DNA of 60,233 nucleotides from Myxococcales bacterium (GTDB lineage Bacteria > Myxococcota_A > Polyangia > Fen-1088), in contig JANXXE010000012.1 in NCBI GenBank assembly GCA_025350815.1, forward strand, positions 1-60,233, written 5' to 3'. This document shows, piece by piece, positions 42,869 through 51,285 of this stretch. A program made the translations under genes and the position numbers. The notes beneath the pieces were generated by a model. It did no database searches. It was not told the DNA's origin and saw nothing but the letters and a program-made list of their open reading frames with translations. Each line of letters begins with the position of its first letter. Position 1 is the first letter of the stretch.

Positions 42869-43298
42869 CGGTTTTCTCGGCTACAACTTTGGCGGGCCCA
42901 GCCGCGGGGGCTTCGTGCCGCAGCGGCTGCAAAATCTTTGCATCCGCGACCACGCCGCACGCCATGGTCTGGTGTTGTCGTTTTCGGTGTCCGAGTATTT
43001 CGACGCGGCGCCGGCGCTGATGCTGTTCTCGCAGTTCGAACACATCGGGGCGCTGGACGGGCTGATCTTTTTCTCCCTGGCCCTGCTGCCCGGGGATCGG
43101 AAGCGGCGCGCAGCGTTCTACGCGCGCATGACAGACAGCGGAAAAGAGCTGCATTTCGCCCTGGAAGATCTCGTCTGGACGCCGGGTCGTCCCTGGAAGG
43201 ACATCGATCGCCTGTACCGGCTGCGCTTCGATTCGCGTCCTGACGACAACCGTCGCGCCCTGCAGAAGCTGGTCGCGAAACCGCCCGGCCCGGCGTAG
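42861..43298 (+). CDS. Sporadic carbohydrate cluster protein, LIC12192-like (copy 2)
   Basis: The 145-residue protein shows the family pattern clearly: FLGYNFGGPSRGGFVPQRLQ, NLCIRDHAARHG, SFSVSEYFDAAPALML and DGLIFFSLALLP (TIGR04323-like, from memory). It lacks a signal peptide or membrane helix, so it is cytoplasmic. Function is unknown; it always appears in sugar loci beside the oxygenase. It ends 9 bp before the next lipoprotein gene. Confidence 0.8.
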   Translation: MPNGFLGYNFGGPSRGGFVPQRLQNLCIRDHAARHGLVLSFSVSEYFDAAPALMLFSQFEHIGALDGLIFFSLALLPGDRKRRAAFYARMTDSGKELHFALEDLVWTPGRPWKDIDRLYRLRFDSRPDDNRRALQKLVAKPPGPA

Positions 43299-43307
43299 CA
43301 TGCGCGC

Positions 43308-43883
43308 ATGAAGACGCGCCACCTGTCCCGATTCCTGTTTCTGTCCCTTGCGCCAATTGCGGCAGCCAGCTGTGCCACGCCCACCGCCAGTGCCCCTGCG
43401 GCCCCGCCGCCCGCAGCGGTTGTTGCGGCGGCACCCGCACCAGCCCCCGCTCCTGCACTTGCTGCCGCGGTGTCTAACCCGAACGATCCGATGACCGCTG
43501 TCGGTCCGCCCACCATCGCGTGGAAGGACATGACGAAAGAGCAGAAGAACAAGTTCATGAAGGTGGTGGTCACGCCCCGCATGAAGGAAGTCTTCCAGGC
43601 CTACGACGCCACCGAGTACAAGGTCTTTGGCTGCAAGACCTGCCACGGCAAGGATCCGAAGGCGGTGGATTTCAAGATGCCCAGCGCCGATCTGCACGTG
43701 CTGCCGGCCACCCGCGAAGGGTTCGCCGAGTTGATGCAGAAGGAACCGAAGGCAATGAAATTCATGGCGGGCGAGGTGAAGCCCAAGATGGCGGCGCTTC
43801 TGGGGCTTGAAGACTTCCGCCCCGACAACCCAAAGCCCGACGCCTTCGGCTGTCACGGCTGTCACACCAGCAAGACCCAGTAA
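43308..43883 (+). CDS. Exported c-type cytochrome-like lipoprotein with two CxxCH motifs
   Basis: The 191-residue product has a signal ending AAASC (Cys22), then an Ala/Pro-rich linker to about residue 55. GCKTCHG (near 110) and GCHGCHT (near 183) are heme-c binding CxxCH sites. The mid-region MTKEQKNKFMKVVVTPRMKE matches a small cytochrome-like family common in Myxococcota. It should be an envelope electron carrier or a redox-linked structural protein. It is separate from the carbohydrate operon in function but follows with only 9 bp. Confidence 0.8.
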   Translation: MKTRHLSRFLFLSLAPIAAASCATPTASAPAAPPPAAVVAAAPAPAPAPALAAAVSNPNDPMTAVGPPTIAWKDMTKEQKNKFMKVVVTPRMKEVFQAYDATEYKVFGCKTCHGKDPKAVDFKMPSADLHVLPATREGFAELMQKEPKAMKFMAGEVKPKMAALLGLEDFRPDNPKPDAFGCHGCHTSKTQ

Positions 43884-43943
43884 GACATTCGCTGCCCGGG
43901 ACGCCGTGGTCAGCCCCCATCGGTTGCGCTACTGTCGCAGCCC

Positions 43944-45728
43944 ATGTGGACGAAGAAGACGACGACAAGGGTGAAGGCTGCGGCGTCATTGTTTCTTTCG
44001 CTGGTGTTGCTGTCTGCCGCGACCGCGCAGGCGCAATCGCCAGCCGCCTTTCATCTGAAGGCCGGTGATCGCGTGGTCTTTTTCGGCGACAGCATCACCG
44101 AACAGCGTCTTTACACGACCTTCGTCGAGACCTTCGTGCTGACGCGCATGCCGACGCTGCCGGTGACCTTCGTCCATTCGGGATGGGGCGGCGACAAGGT
44201 CTCGGGCGGCGGGGGCGGCGCGATAGACACGCGTCTGCGCCGCGATGTTTTCGCCCACGATCCGAATGTGGTGACCGTCATGCTGGGCATGAACGACGGC
44301 CGCTACCAGCCTTTCGATCAGGCGGTCTTCGATGACTTCGCCGAGGGATATGAGCACATCGTCGCCAGCCTGAAGACAACGCTGCCGAGGGCGCGCGTCA
44401 CCCTGATCCAGCCGTCGCCCTACGACGACGTGACCCGGCCGCCGATGGCGGGCGGCAGCTACAACGACGTTCTTTTGCGCTATGGCGCGTTCATCAAGAA
44501 AGTCGCCGCGCGGGAACGATTCGCGTTCGCGGATCTAAACACCGACCTGGTGGATGTTCTGCGCCGGGCCACCAAGACCGACGCCGAGGTCGCGCAGCAG
44601 TTCATCAAGGACCGCGTCCACCCGGGGCCGGCGGGATCGATCATCATGGCGGCATCGTTGCTGAAGGCGTGGCACGCGCCCGGTTTGGTGTCGTCGGTCG
44701 AGGTGGACGCCGCACAGAAACGGATCGTTCAGGCGCGGAACACCAAGGTTTCGAACGTGGCCGCGGCACCGCTGGGCGAGGGGGCCTCGTGGGTGCAGCT
44801 GGATGCTGCGTTGCCCATGCCTGTCGACACCGGCGATGCGGCGCTGGCGCTGGCCATCAAGTCGTCGTCGTTCACCGACACGCTGAACCGGCAACCGCTG
44901 CGGGTCACCGGCCTGCACGGCGGCTCGTTCGCGCTGTGGATCGACGACCAGCAGGTGGGTGTCTTCCGCGGGCCCGACCTGGCCAAGGGGATCAACCTGG
45001 CGACGCTGCCCACGCCGATGCTGCGCCAGGCCGCCGAGGTCCACGCGCTGACGCTGAAGCACAACGAGATCCACGCCACCCGCTGGCGGCAGGTCGAACT
45101 GCGCATGGGCAAGGACTCCGACGACTCTGTATCCGCCGCCCTGAAGGCGCTGGACGGCCTCGAGGCCGCGCTGGTGGCAAAACAGCGCGCCGCCGCCGCC
45201 CCGCGCTCGCGACGTTTCGATCTGGTTCCGGTGTCGGACGACGCGGCGGCGGTGCCCGCGGGGTTCCAGCCCCTGTTTGGCGAGGGGGCCTTGCGCTACA
45301 TCTTGCTGGCCGCCAAACCACAACGAAACGTCGAGGTCTTCCTTGAAATGGACGGTGACGGCGACGCGCCGGGTCTGTTGCTTTTGCGCGCCAATGAGCG
45401 GGGCCAGGGTTTCACGGTGACCCTCGACGGACGGGCGCGCGGGGCCCTGGGTCGTGTCGAGGGCGTGGGCTTCAAGGGCGCGGGTCGCACGGCAGCGCCG
45501 GACTGGGCGCCGCACTGGAAGAAGGACGCCTGGAACGCCGTGCGCGTTCGCATCAGCGGCGAAAACGCCCACATCGTCGTCTGGTTGAACGGAACGAAAC
45601 TGACCGACTGGACCGCAGGCAGCGTTCAGCCCCCGGCTGACGGGGGTTGGGATCGCGTCGCTGTTCGCGTCCCCCAGGACGGCCGGCCACCGCATTTCCG
45701 CAACGTCGCCGTGAAGGACCTGCCATGA
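43944..45728 (+). CDS. Secreted SGNH/GDSL hydrolase with C-terminal LamG/DUF1080-like domain
   Basis: The 594-residue protein has a signal peptide (cleavage near ATAQAQ). The SGNH blocks are GDSITEQ (Ser50), SGWGGD (80s), GMNDG (Asn117) and DRVHPGPAG (Asp223, His226). Residues about 400-590 form a beta-sandwich (VEVFLEMDGDGDAPGLLLLR, WNAVRVRISGENAHIVVWLN) like the DUF1080/3-keto-disaccharide hydrolase fold. It is predicted to de-acylate an extracellular polysaccharide. Its stop overlaps the NHL-protein start by 4 bp. Confidence 0.85.
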   Translation: MWTKKTTTRVKAAASLFLSLVLLSAATAQAQSPAAFHLKAGDRVVFFGDSITEQRLYTTFVETFVLTRMPTLPVTFVHSGWGGDKVSGGGGGAIDTRLRRDVFAHDPNVVTVMLGMNDGRYQPFDQAVFDDFAEGYEHIVASLKTTLPRARVTLIQPSPYDDVTRPPMAGGSYNDVLLRYGAFIKKVAARERFAFADLNTDLVDVLRRATKTDAEVAQQFIKDRVHPGPAGSIIMAASLLKAWHAPGLVSSVEVDAAQKRIVQARNTKVSNVAAAPLGEGASWVQLDAALPMPVDTGDAALALAIKSSSFTDTLNRQPLRVTGLHGGSFALWIDDQQVGVFRGPDLAKGINLATLPTPMLRQAAEVHALTLKHNEIHATRWRQVELRMGKDSDDSVSAALKALDGLEAALVAKQRAAAAPRSRRFDLVPVSDDAAAVPAGFQPLFGEGALRYILLAAKPQRNVEVFLEMDGDGDAPGLLLLRANERGQGFTVTLDGRARGALGRVEGVGFKGAGRTAAPDWAPHWKKDAWNAVRVRISGENAHIVVWLNGTKLTDWTAGSVQPPADGGWDRVAVRVPQDGRPPHFRNVAVKDLP

Positions 45729-46807
45729 CACGCATCGCTCGAACACTGGCGCTGGCACTGACGCTGTATACGCCCGCCGCGTGGGCGCAGGCCTTCACCT
45801 TCACGACGCTGGCGGGGCTGGGCGGGGCCAACGGCGGTGTCGACGGGCCGGGTGCGTCGGCGCGTCTGAGGGCTCCGACGGGGATCGCCGTCAAGGACGG
45901 TACGGTCTACTTCAACGAATACTGGAACGGCGCCGTCAGGAAGGTCACGCCCGACGGGGTCGTGTCGTCGGTCGCGGGCCTGATGGGCGTGCACGGCAGC
46001 GCCGACGGTGTGGGCGCCGAGGTGCGCTTCGAACGTTCGCACGGCATCGCCGTCGGTCCCGACGGGACGCTGTACGCCGCGGACTGCGGCGACCACACCA
46101 TCAGAAGGATCACGCCGGCGGGTGTCAGCACGACGCTGGCGGGTCTGGCGCATTCCGCGGGCGGCACCGACGGCACCGGCAGCGCCGCGCGCTTTCACGG
46201 CCCCGAGGGCGTCGCCGTCGACCAGCAGGGCAACGTCTTCGTGGCCGACACCTTCAGCTACACCGTCAGGAAGATAACCCCGGCCGGCGTCGTCACGACC
46301 ATCGCCGGGCTGGCGGGAACCAAGGGCAGCGCGGACGGCAAGGGCAGCGCCGCGCGCTTCGACGTTCCCATCGGCATTGCCATCGATGGGCACGGGATCT
46401 TGTACGTCGCCGACGGCGGCTTCGACACGTTCACGGGCAATTCAACCGTCCGCAAGGTCACCCCCGACGGCACGGTGACCACACTGGCAGGTCTTGCGGG
46501 ACAGCTGGGCCACGCGGACGGCAAGGGCAGCGCCGCGCGCTTTTACTATCCGGTCGGAATCGCCGCCGACAAGAACGGCACCGTCTACGTCGCCGATTCG
46601 CGCAACTTCACCGTCCGGCAGATCACCCCGGCCGGCGTGGTCACGACCATCGCGGGAACGCCCGGCGCCAGGGGCACGGCCGACGGCACCGGCGCCGCCG
46701 TCCGCTTCAATCTTGCGCAAAGCATGGCCGTCGACAGCGACGGCACCCTGTACGTCGCGGACACCGGAAATCACACCATCCGCAAGGGCGTCAGGGCCGC
46801 CCGATGA
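45725..46807 (+). CDS. Exported NHL-repeat beta-propeller protein
   Basis: ATG 45725 gives 360 residues with a signal peptide (cleavage at AWAQA). About six NHL repeats follow, each with a pattern like GIAVKDGTVYFNE / VRKVTPDGVVSSVAG / LYVADTGNHTIRK. The DNA of the repeats is also similar, so unequal exchange is possible. The function is binding or scaffolding in the envelope. It is coupled to the SGNH hydrolase upstream and the ferredoxin-like protein downstream by 4-bp overlaps. Confidence 0.85.
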   Translation: MTRIARTLALALTLYTPAAWAQAFTFTTLAGLGGANGGVDGPGASARLRAPTGIAVKDGTVYFNEYWNGAVRKVTPDGVVSSVAGLMGVHGSADGVGAEVRFERSHGIAVGPDGTLYAADCGDHTIRRITPAGVSTTLAGLAHSAGGTDGTGSAARFHGPEGVAVDQQGNVFVADTFSYTVRKITPAGVVTTIAGLAGTKGSADGKGSAARFDVPIGIAIDGHGILYVADGGFDTFTGNSTVRKVTPDGTVTTLAGLAGQLGHADGKGSAARFYYPVGIAADKNGTVYVADSRNFTVRQITPAGVVTTIAGTPGARGTADGTGAAVRFNLAQSMAVDSDGTLYVADTGNHTIRKGVRAAR

Positions 46808-47028
46808 CGAAGCGTTATACCAATGGCGAAATCACCATTCTGTGGCAGCCCGCGCTGTGCCAGCACACCGGCATCTGTTTTCGCGGCCTGCCCGAAGTCT
46901 TCGACCCCCGCCGCCACCCCTGGGTCGTGCCCGGCGCCGCGGCCACAGCCGAAATCGTCGCGCAGGTCGCCCGCTGTCCATCGGGCGCGCTGTCGCTTGT
47001 CGTCGGCGAAGATCCTTCGGCCGTCTAG
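46804..47028 (+). CDS. Small divergent 4Fe-4S (Fer4_19-like) protein
   Basis: The 74-residue protein has Cys19 and Cys25 in LCQHTGICF, then Cys58 in RCPSGAL, with the short helix-strand layout of the divergent mono-cluster ferredoxin domain. Three Cys are visible, so cluster type is uncertain. It probably serves as a small electron carrier. Its stop overlaps the converging broken SnoaL-like gene by 4 bp. Confidence 0.75.
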   Translation: MTKRYTNGEITILWQPALCQHTGICFRGLPEVFDPRRHPWVVPGAAATAEIVAQVARCPSGALSLVVGEDPSAV

Positions 47029-47332
47029 CTGACGGCGTTCAGCACCTGGGCGGTGTCCTCGTAGTGCCGCAGCCGGGTCACCTGGTCGGCGTCATTCAAG
47101 GTCCACCAATGCAGTTGGTCCATTGCCACCCTTCGTCCGGTGGCGCGAACGGTGTACTCGATGTGAACGTCGACCACGACGTGGGGTCCGCAATTCCCAG
47201 GCGATTTCCCGGGCGGCCGCCATTGAAATCCCACACGGTGTCAGGCGTCACGCGAACCATGATGGCCGCCAGATCCTGCCTTCCGAATGCCTCGTAGATC
47301 GTTTGAACGGTGCTCACTTTTTCGATGCTCAT
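47025..47332 (-). pseudogene. SnoaL-like gene with out-of-frame internal deletion
   Basis: The N-terminal part (ATG 47332; MSIEKVSTVQTIYEAFGRQD, then VRVTPDTVWDFNGGRPGN) reads in one frame to about 47203. The C-terminal part (GPHVVVDVHIEYTVRATG, then AMDQLHWWTLNDADQVTRLR and HYEDTAQVLNAV) reads in another to 47025. Together they are the two ends of an NTF2/SnoaL-like protein of about 130 residues, with about 35-40 residues missing and the frame changed. It is a disrupted gene or a local sequence error. The 47333-47430 gap holds a CGACCT repeat. Confidence 0.7.
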
Positions 47333-47350
47333 GATGTCCCCCTTGTTGAC

Positions 47351-47374
47351 CGACCTCGACCTCGACCTCGACCT
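47351..47374. repeat. (CGACCT)4 hexanucleotide repeat
   Basis: Four perfect copies of CGACCT lie 18 bp upstream of the start of the SnoaL-like remnant, between it and the NlpC/P60-like gene. It is a simple sequence repeat with no known role. Confidence 0.8.
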
Positions 47375-47430
47375 GGATGGGGGCGGCCTGGATGCTTGGC
47401 AGGATCAGTTCCGCTGGCCCCGCGCCGACG

Positions 47431-48720
47431 CTACTTGTGGCGGAGGTACACGGGCCGAAGCGGCTCCTTGTAGATCGAATCGTACAGCTCGACCATGCCC
47501 TGTCGCTTGGTCAGGAGCCAAGGAGCGGAAGGCGTGATGCCGTTCTTCGTGAAGACGAGGTCATCCGCCAGATGCACGGCCGCGTGCAGCGGGATCGCCT
47601 TGCCGTTGAGCAAGACGACCAGGTCGCCGAATTGCAGATCCTGGACGGGCCTGTAGTCCGTCGCGAGGGTCTTCAAGACGAAATCCGGGTCATGAAACCG
47701 GTCATCAGGAGTGCTGTTGAAGAAGTTCAACGCAGTCCAGAAGCAATCCATCTTGTCAGCGCTCGCGTCAGACAAGCGCGGGAATCTGTAGAGGCGTTGC
47801 CGTGCGAAAGGCGGCAGCAGGTATGCGATGTTGATAGCGTCACCAGCCGGCTGGCGTGCCAGTGCCAGAAGTAGTGGCCGCAGGTCCTCGGCGCTTCCGC
47901 GACGATCCCAGTATCGGACGAGCCCGCCCACATCGTCCTGGGCGCCGACCTTGAGCCGCACGAGAAAGGTAGGCGATCGCAGAAGCATGCCGACGAATCG
48001 GGCCAAGGCCTTGTCCTGTGGCAGCCACCGCTGAAACATCCAGGTGTCGGAGAACGCGACTTTCGATCCGTATGGATAAAGAAGCCGCTTGAATCCGTCG
48101 ACGGTCTGCTGATTCAACCCGGAGGCCAGGAAGAGGCTTTCCAGTTCCGACGCTTCGAACGCGAACGGACGAAACTGAACAGGGTTCTCGATGGATTGGC
48201 CCAGGACCCCGTAAATCGTCTGTCGCGTCGACGATGCCATGTCGAGAACAACATCTGGCGGTGGGTTAACCGACGTTCCCTGCGGCGTCACCTGCCACTG
48301 TCCGTTCCGTGAGATTTCCCCGACGGCGAAGGCACTGAATCCGGACGTTTTCAGGAGGTTTTCAACCTGCAGGCGGCTGTGTCCACCGAAAAACCACTCT
48401 GGCGTCCGCGGGGAGAGGGGATCGAGGTGGTCCGACGGCGGCTCGATCACGATCGGATCGTATTCCAGCCGCCCCCACGGCCCCTTGATTCCCTCGCTAA
48501 CGTCTGGGCGACCAACACGGACCGACTGGACCACGCCGACGCTCTTGCGCCCGAGGGACCAGCCCGCCCAGCCCGCAACCACGGCGATCAACACCGCACC
48601 AAGCACCCGATAGCCTCGGCCGGCCCGGCTGCGGCCTGAAGCCGCAGTAAGGCCGCCCCGAGGCGCCCATCCGGGGTTCGGGGTCCTGTGATGGCTGGAG
48701 ACGTTCTGACGGCGGCCCAC
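47431..48720 (-). CDS. Membrane-anchored NlpC/P60-like (papain-fold) protein
   Basis: The frame is open to 48993, but codons above 48720 do not look protein-like; GTG 48720 gives 429 residues. A basic N-terminus leads to one membrane helix (about 37-58, VLGAVLIAVVAGWAGWSLG). A large periplasmic region follows. The C-terminus has DCFWTALNFF (Cys326) and HAAVHLADDLVFTKNG (His379/His383), the Cys/His arrangement of NlpC/P60-type hydrolases. Cleavage of peptidoglycan peptides or of another amide is possible. The start is uncertain. Confidence 0.6.
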   Translation of the reverse strand: MGRRQNVSSHHRTPNPGWAPRGGLTAASGRSRAGRGYRVLGAVLIAVVAGWAGWSLGRKSVGVVQSVRVGRPDVSEGIKGPWGRLEYDPIVIEPPSDHLDPLSPRTPEWFFGGHSRLQVENLLKTSGFSAFAVGEISRNGQWQVTPQGTSVNPPPDVVLDMASSTRQTIYGVLGQSIENPVQFRPFAFEASELESLFLASGLNQQTVDGFKRLLYPYGSKVAFSDTWMFQRWLPQDKALARFVGMLLRSPTFLVRLKVGAQDDVGGLVRYWDRRGSAEDLRPLLLALARQPAGDAINIAYLLPPFARQRLYRFPRLSDASADKMDCFWTALNFFNSTPDDRFHDPDFVLKTLATDYRPVQDLQFGDLVVLLNGKAIPLHAAVHLADDLVFTKNGITPSAPWLLTKRQGMVELYDSIYKEPLRPVYLRHK

Positions 48721-48995
48721 GCTGGCTATCTCGCCTACATCGGCCGAATCCAAGGCAATCTTGAAGGGCCGGTGACCCGCCGCGCGGACCCTGAAGTCTT
48801 GGGCGCGCACCCGCCGCAAAAGGCAACCAGGCGCATCGCGTCCGTAGTCACCGCAGCACCGGGGGCGCTCGCGTCCGACCGCCCACGACGGCACCAAGGC
48901 CCAGGGACAGGACCACCGGCAGCAGGTGAAAGACCATGGTGTGACTGACACTGGGCAGGGCGTGGCAGGCCACATGCAGGACAGACTGTGCAACG

Positions 48996-49436
48996 GTGAC
49001 GGATCTTGCCGGGTGCGGCGGCGGGGCGGGCGATAGGGAATCCGGTGGCAGCACCACGCCCGGACCGCTGATGCGCCCGGGCTGGAATTGCCTGGCGTCG
49101 GGCTGCCACTTCCCGGACAAGCAGCCCGTCCCGCCCGACTGGGGCGCGGCCGGTACGATTTTCCCCGGGTTCGACGCGCGTTCGACCGAAGGACTGGCCG
49201 GGGTGACCGTCATCCTCAAGGATACCGACGGCAAGGAGGTTCGACTGGTCACCAACGCCGCGGGCAATTTCCACACCGCGGAGATCCTCAAGGGTCCCAT
49301 CGACGTGACGCTGGAACGCCAGGGGCGCCGGATCAAGATGCCAACGCCCGCCCCCGCCGGCTCGTGCAACTTCTGCCATTCGCTTCCGGCAACCAGTGGC
49401 GAAGGCTGGCCAAAAGGGCGCATCTTCGCCCCCTGA
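48996..49436 (+). CDS. CxxCH-containing carboxypeptidase-regulatory-like protein, 5' end unclear
   Basis: GTG 48996 gives 146 residues. DLAGCGGG resembles a lipobox, but there is no hydrophobic core before it in this frame, so the signal peptide may have been lost or its frame shifted. CLASGCHF and CNFCHS are Cys/His motifs of c-type cytochrome-like proteins. AGVTVILKDTDGKEVRLVTN is a carboxypeptidase-regulatory-like strand pattern. The 48721-48995 stretch has no other convincing gene. It ends before a converging methyltransferase gene. Confidence 0.6.
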   Translation: MTDLAGCGGGAGDRESGGSTTPGPLMRPGWNCLASGCHFPDKQPVPPDWGAAGTIFPGFDARSTEGLAGVTVILKDTDGKEVRLVTNAAGNFHTAEILKGPIDVTLERQGRRIKMPTPAPAGSCNFCHSLPATSGEGWPKGRIFAP

Positions 49437-49492
49437 GCAATGCCCCACGGCGAACCACTCGGCGCGACGGGCTGCCGGGGCCGCCCCCTCCA

Positions 49493-50269
49493 TCACGGCG
49501 TGGGCTTCACGAAACGGAGTGCGAAACGGTCAGTGGCCCCCCGCCGCCCCTTGTCGAACACGTTCCAGTCCCTCGCGTCCGCCGGATTGCGAAGAAATTC
49601 TGACGCGGACTCCAGCACGAACCCGGCCGCCAGGATCTCAGTGCGCACCAGCGCCTCATCGATCCGGTGAAGGGTCTTTGCAACATCGGCCCCGGCTCCG
49701 GGCTTGGCGGAGTGGTCGATCACCACGAAGGCGCCCCCCGGTTTCAACACCCGGTAGATCGCCTGATTCATGCGGTGCCGGTCCGTCCCGAACCAGTAGG
49801 TGTCGTGATAGAAAAGGACCATCACGACGAGATCGAGCGCGTGCTCATCGGACGGGAACGGATCTTCGAGTTCGCGATCGAGGCGGACAACGTCACGCAT
49901 CGCCGGCCGTACAAGCCGCGCCGTCCAGGACTTCTCGGCAAACCGCTGCAGCACGAACGGGGTATTGTGGCCATACACGCGCCCTTCCGGCCCCACTGCG
50001 CGCGCCAGCAACTCGCTGGTGTAGCCGCCTCCCGCGCACAACTCGGCGACCCTCTGCCCTGGGCGCACGCCGACGAACGCCAGCATCTCGACGGGCTTGC
50101 GTGCGGCGTCCATGGCGCGATCGTCAGGCGTTCGATCTGGCGCATCCACGATGGTCTTCCAGTCGATCGTGTGGGCACGTGGCTCAAGGTTCACCGCAGG
50201 CAGACGCGTGGCAGTACGGGTGGATGCGCAACCGCAAACAAGGCCAAGCAAGACGACAAGCCGAATCAT
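49493..50269 (-). CDS. Lipoprotein methyltransferase-like protein
   Basis: ATG 50269 gives 258 residues with a lipobox VCGC (LVVLLGLVCGC), chosen over in-frame starts that precede it. The mature part is a class I methyltransferase-like domain: VAELCAGGGYTSELLA (motif I), EDPFPSDEHALDLVVMVLFY, RVLKPGGAFVVIDHSA. An exported SAM-type fold is odd because SAM is cytoplasmic; this COG4798-like family (assignment from memory) shares the feature. Its role is unknown. Confidence 0.75.
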   Translation of the reverse strand: MIRLVVLLGLVCGCASTRTATRLPAVNLEPRAHTIDWKTIVDAPDRTPDDRAMDAARKPVEMLAFVGVRPGQRVAELCAGGGYTSELLARAVGPEGRVYGHNTPFVLQRFAEKSWTARLVRPAMRDVVRLDRELEDPFPSDEHALDLVVMVLFYHDTYWFGTDRHRMNQAIYRVLKPGGAFVVIDHSAKPGAGADVAKTLHRIDEALVRTEILAAGFVLESASEFLRNPADARDWNVFDKGRRGATDRFALRFVKPTP

Positions 50270-50430
50270 GACGGCATCCTGCCCCGTGGCCCCGCTGTCT
50301 GTCATCCCCGACGTGCCGGGGTGACGTCGAATGCACTGGCGCGTGTGGCCTCCCCGTTGATCAAGACGGCGACGGGCACGGTTGTCCGAAGGTCCAGTCA
50401 CAGGAAATCGTGATCTCGCCGCGGCACGCA

Positions 50431-50789
50431 TCACCGCTTGTGCTTGGCAACTCGCCAGGTCGCCCCGTCGAGCCATTGAACTTGCTGACGTGTGATGGTC
50501 GCGATGAGCGGAACGGGCTTGCTTGCGACGACGCTGTCAATCGTCTTCCAGTGTTGCAAGAGGCACGCGGCTTGCTCATCTCCGCGCATGTTCGCCGCAG
50601 ACAGACAGACGTAGCGCGCATTCGCATGTCGAAGCGCCTGGATTTCGACACACGCGCGTCGGATGTTCTTGTCCTTGGTCAGGATCACCCAGTCGCGCGC
50701 GGCCACCTCGGGAATCCAGACCTCGTCGGGAACCTTGGGATGTCCGTGCCCAAGCATCGATCCACCCAGTAGATTTGTTCCGATGCCAC
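50431..50789 (-). pseudogene. PIN-like toxin gene with internal deletion and frameshift
   Basis: GTG 50789 starts 3 nt after the antitoxin stop and reads ASEQIYWVDRCLGTDIP, the usual beginning of a DUF5615/VapC45-like PIN protein (Asp in WVDR). The frame then changes near 50735. The other frame continues PDEVWIPEVAARDWVILTKD, KNIRRACVEIQALRHAN and so on to 50431. About 25-30 residues that normally join the parts are missing. An ATG at 50757 would express only the C-terminal 108 residues. The toxin is probably inactive. Confidence 0.7.
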
Positions 50790-50792
50790 GCG

Positions 50793-51077
50793 CTAAGCCG
50801 CGCGGAGCTGAGATTCGAATCGAATCGCCTCTTCGACCGTGGCCTCTTCGATAGCGAAGTCAGCGGCAAGTACCGCTGTGGAATCGCCGGCGAAAAAGCG
50901 ATCAGCGACAACGGCCGTTTCCAAATTCGTGGACGCCAGAATCGGCCTACCAAATCGAAACGACGGATCGATCAGAACGGTGCGGGCGTTCGACCCATCG
51001 TCGCGCGTGATCGGGAACAGTCGGCTGGCCAGTCCCTTCTCGTCGCGCTCGATGCGCTCGAGGTAGCGCTCGATCAA
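50793..51077 (-). CDS. DUF433-family antitoxin, probably N-terminally truncated
   Basis: TTG 51077 gives 94 residues with the DUF433 pattern: IERYLERIERDEKGLASRLF, TVLIDPSFRFGRPIL, VVADRFFAGDSTAVLAAD, FAIEEATVEEAIRFE. Twenty further sense codons upstream (EYLGQLVNISTSQTTFRPL) still look like this protein and run back to an in-frame TGA at 51138-51140. The N-terminal HTH part of a long-form antitoxin has therefore probably been lost. It precedes the broken PIN gene. Activity is doubtful. Confidence 0.7.
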   Translation of the reverse strand: MIERYLERIERDEKGLASRLFPITRDDGSNARTVLIDPSFRFGRPILASTNLETAVVADRFFAGDSTAVLAADFAIEEATVEEAIRFESQLRAA

Positions 51078-51285
51078 AGGGCGAAAGGTGGTTTGAGAGG
51101 TCGAGATATTGACCAGTTGACCGAGATACTCCGCGAATCAGCGGGCTCCAGCTTTTCCGAGGTGGCGCAGCTGTTCGAGACGCTCCCCGGGCTCGGGCTG
51201 AGGCTGAGCCTCGGCGGCGGTGCCCAGGTCGTTGGTCTGCCGGAGGGCCGGCCATGATGGGAACGATCACAGTCGAAACTGGAAC

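Noticed and set aside
48848-49423. Minus-strand frame with a hydrophobic end opposite the CxxCH gene
   Set aside because: The plus-strand frame carries CNFCHS and a carboxypeptidase-regulatory-like segment. The minus-strand hydrophobic end (FHLLPVVLSLGLGAVVGG) is short and isolated.
50523-51257. Plus-strand open frame across the DUF433/PIN locus
   Set aside because: It is antisense to the recognisable antitoxin and toxin sequences and has no family features of its own.
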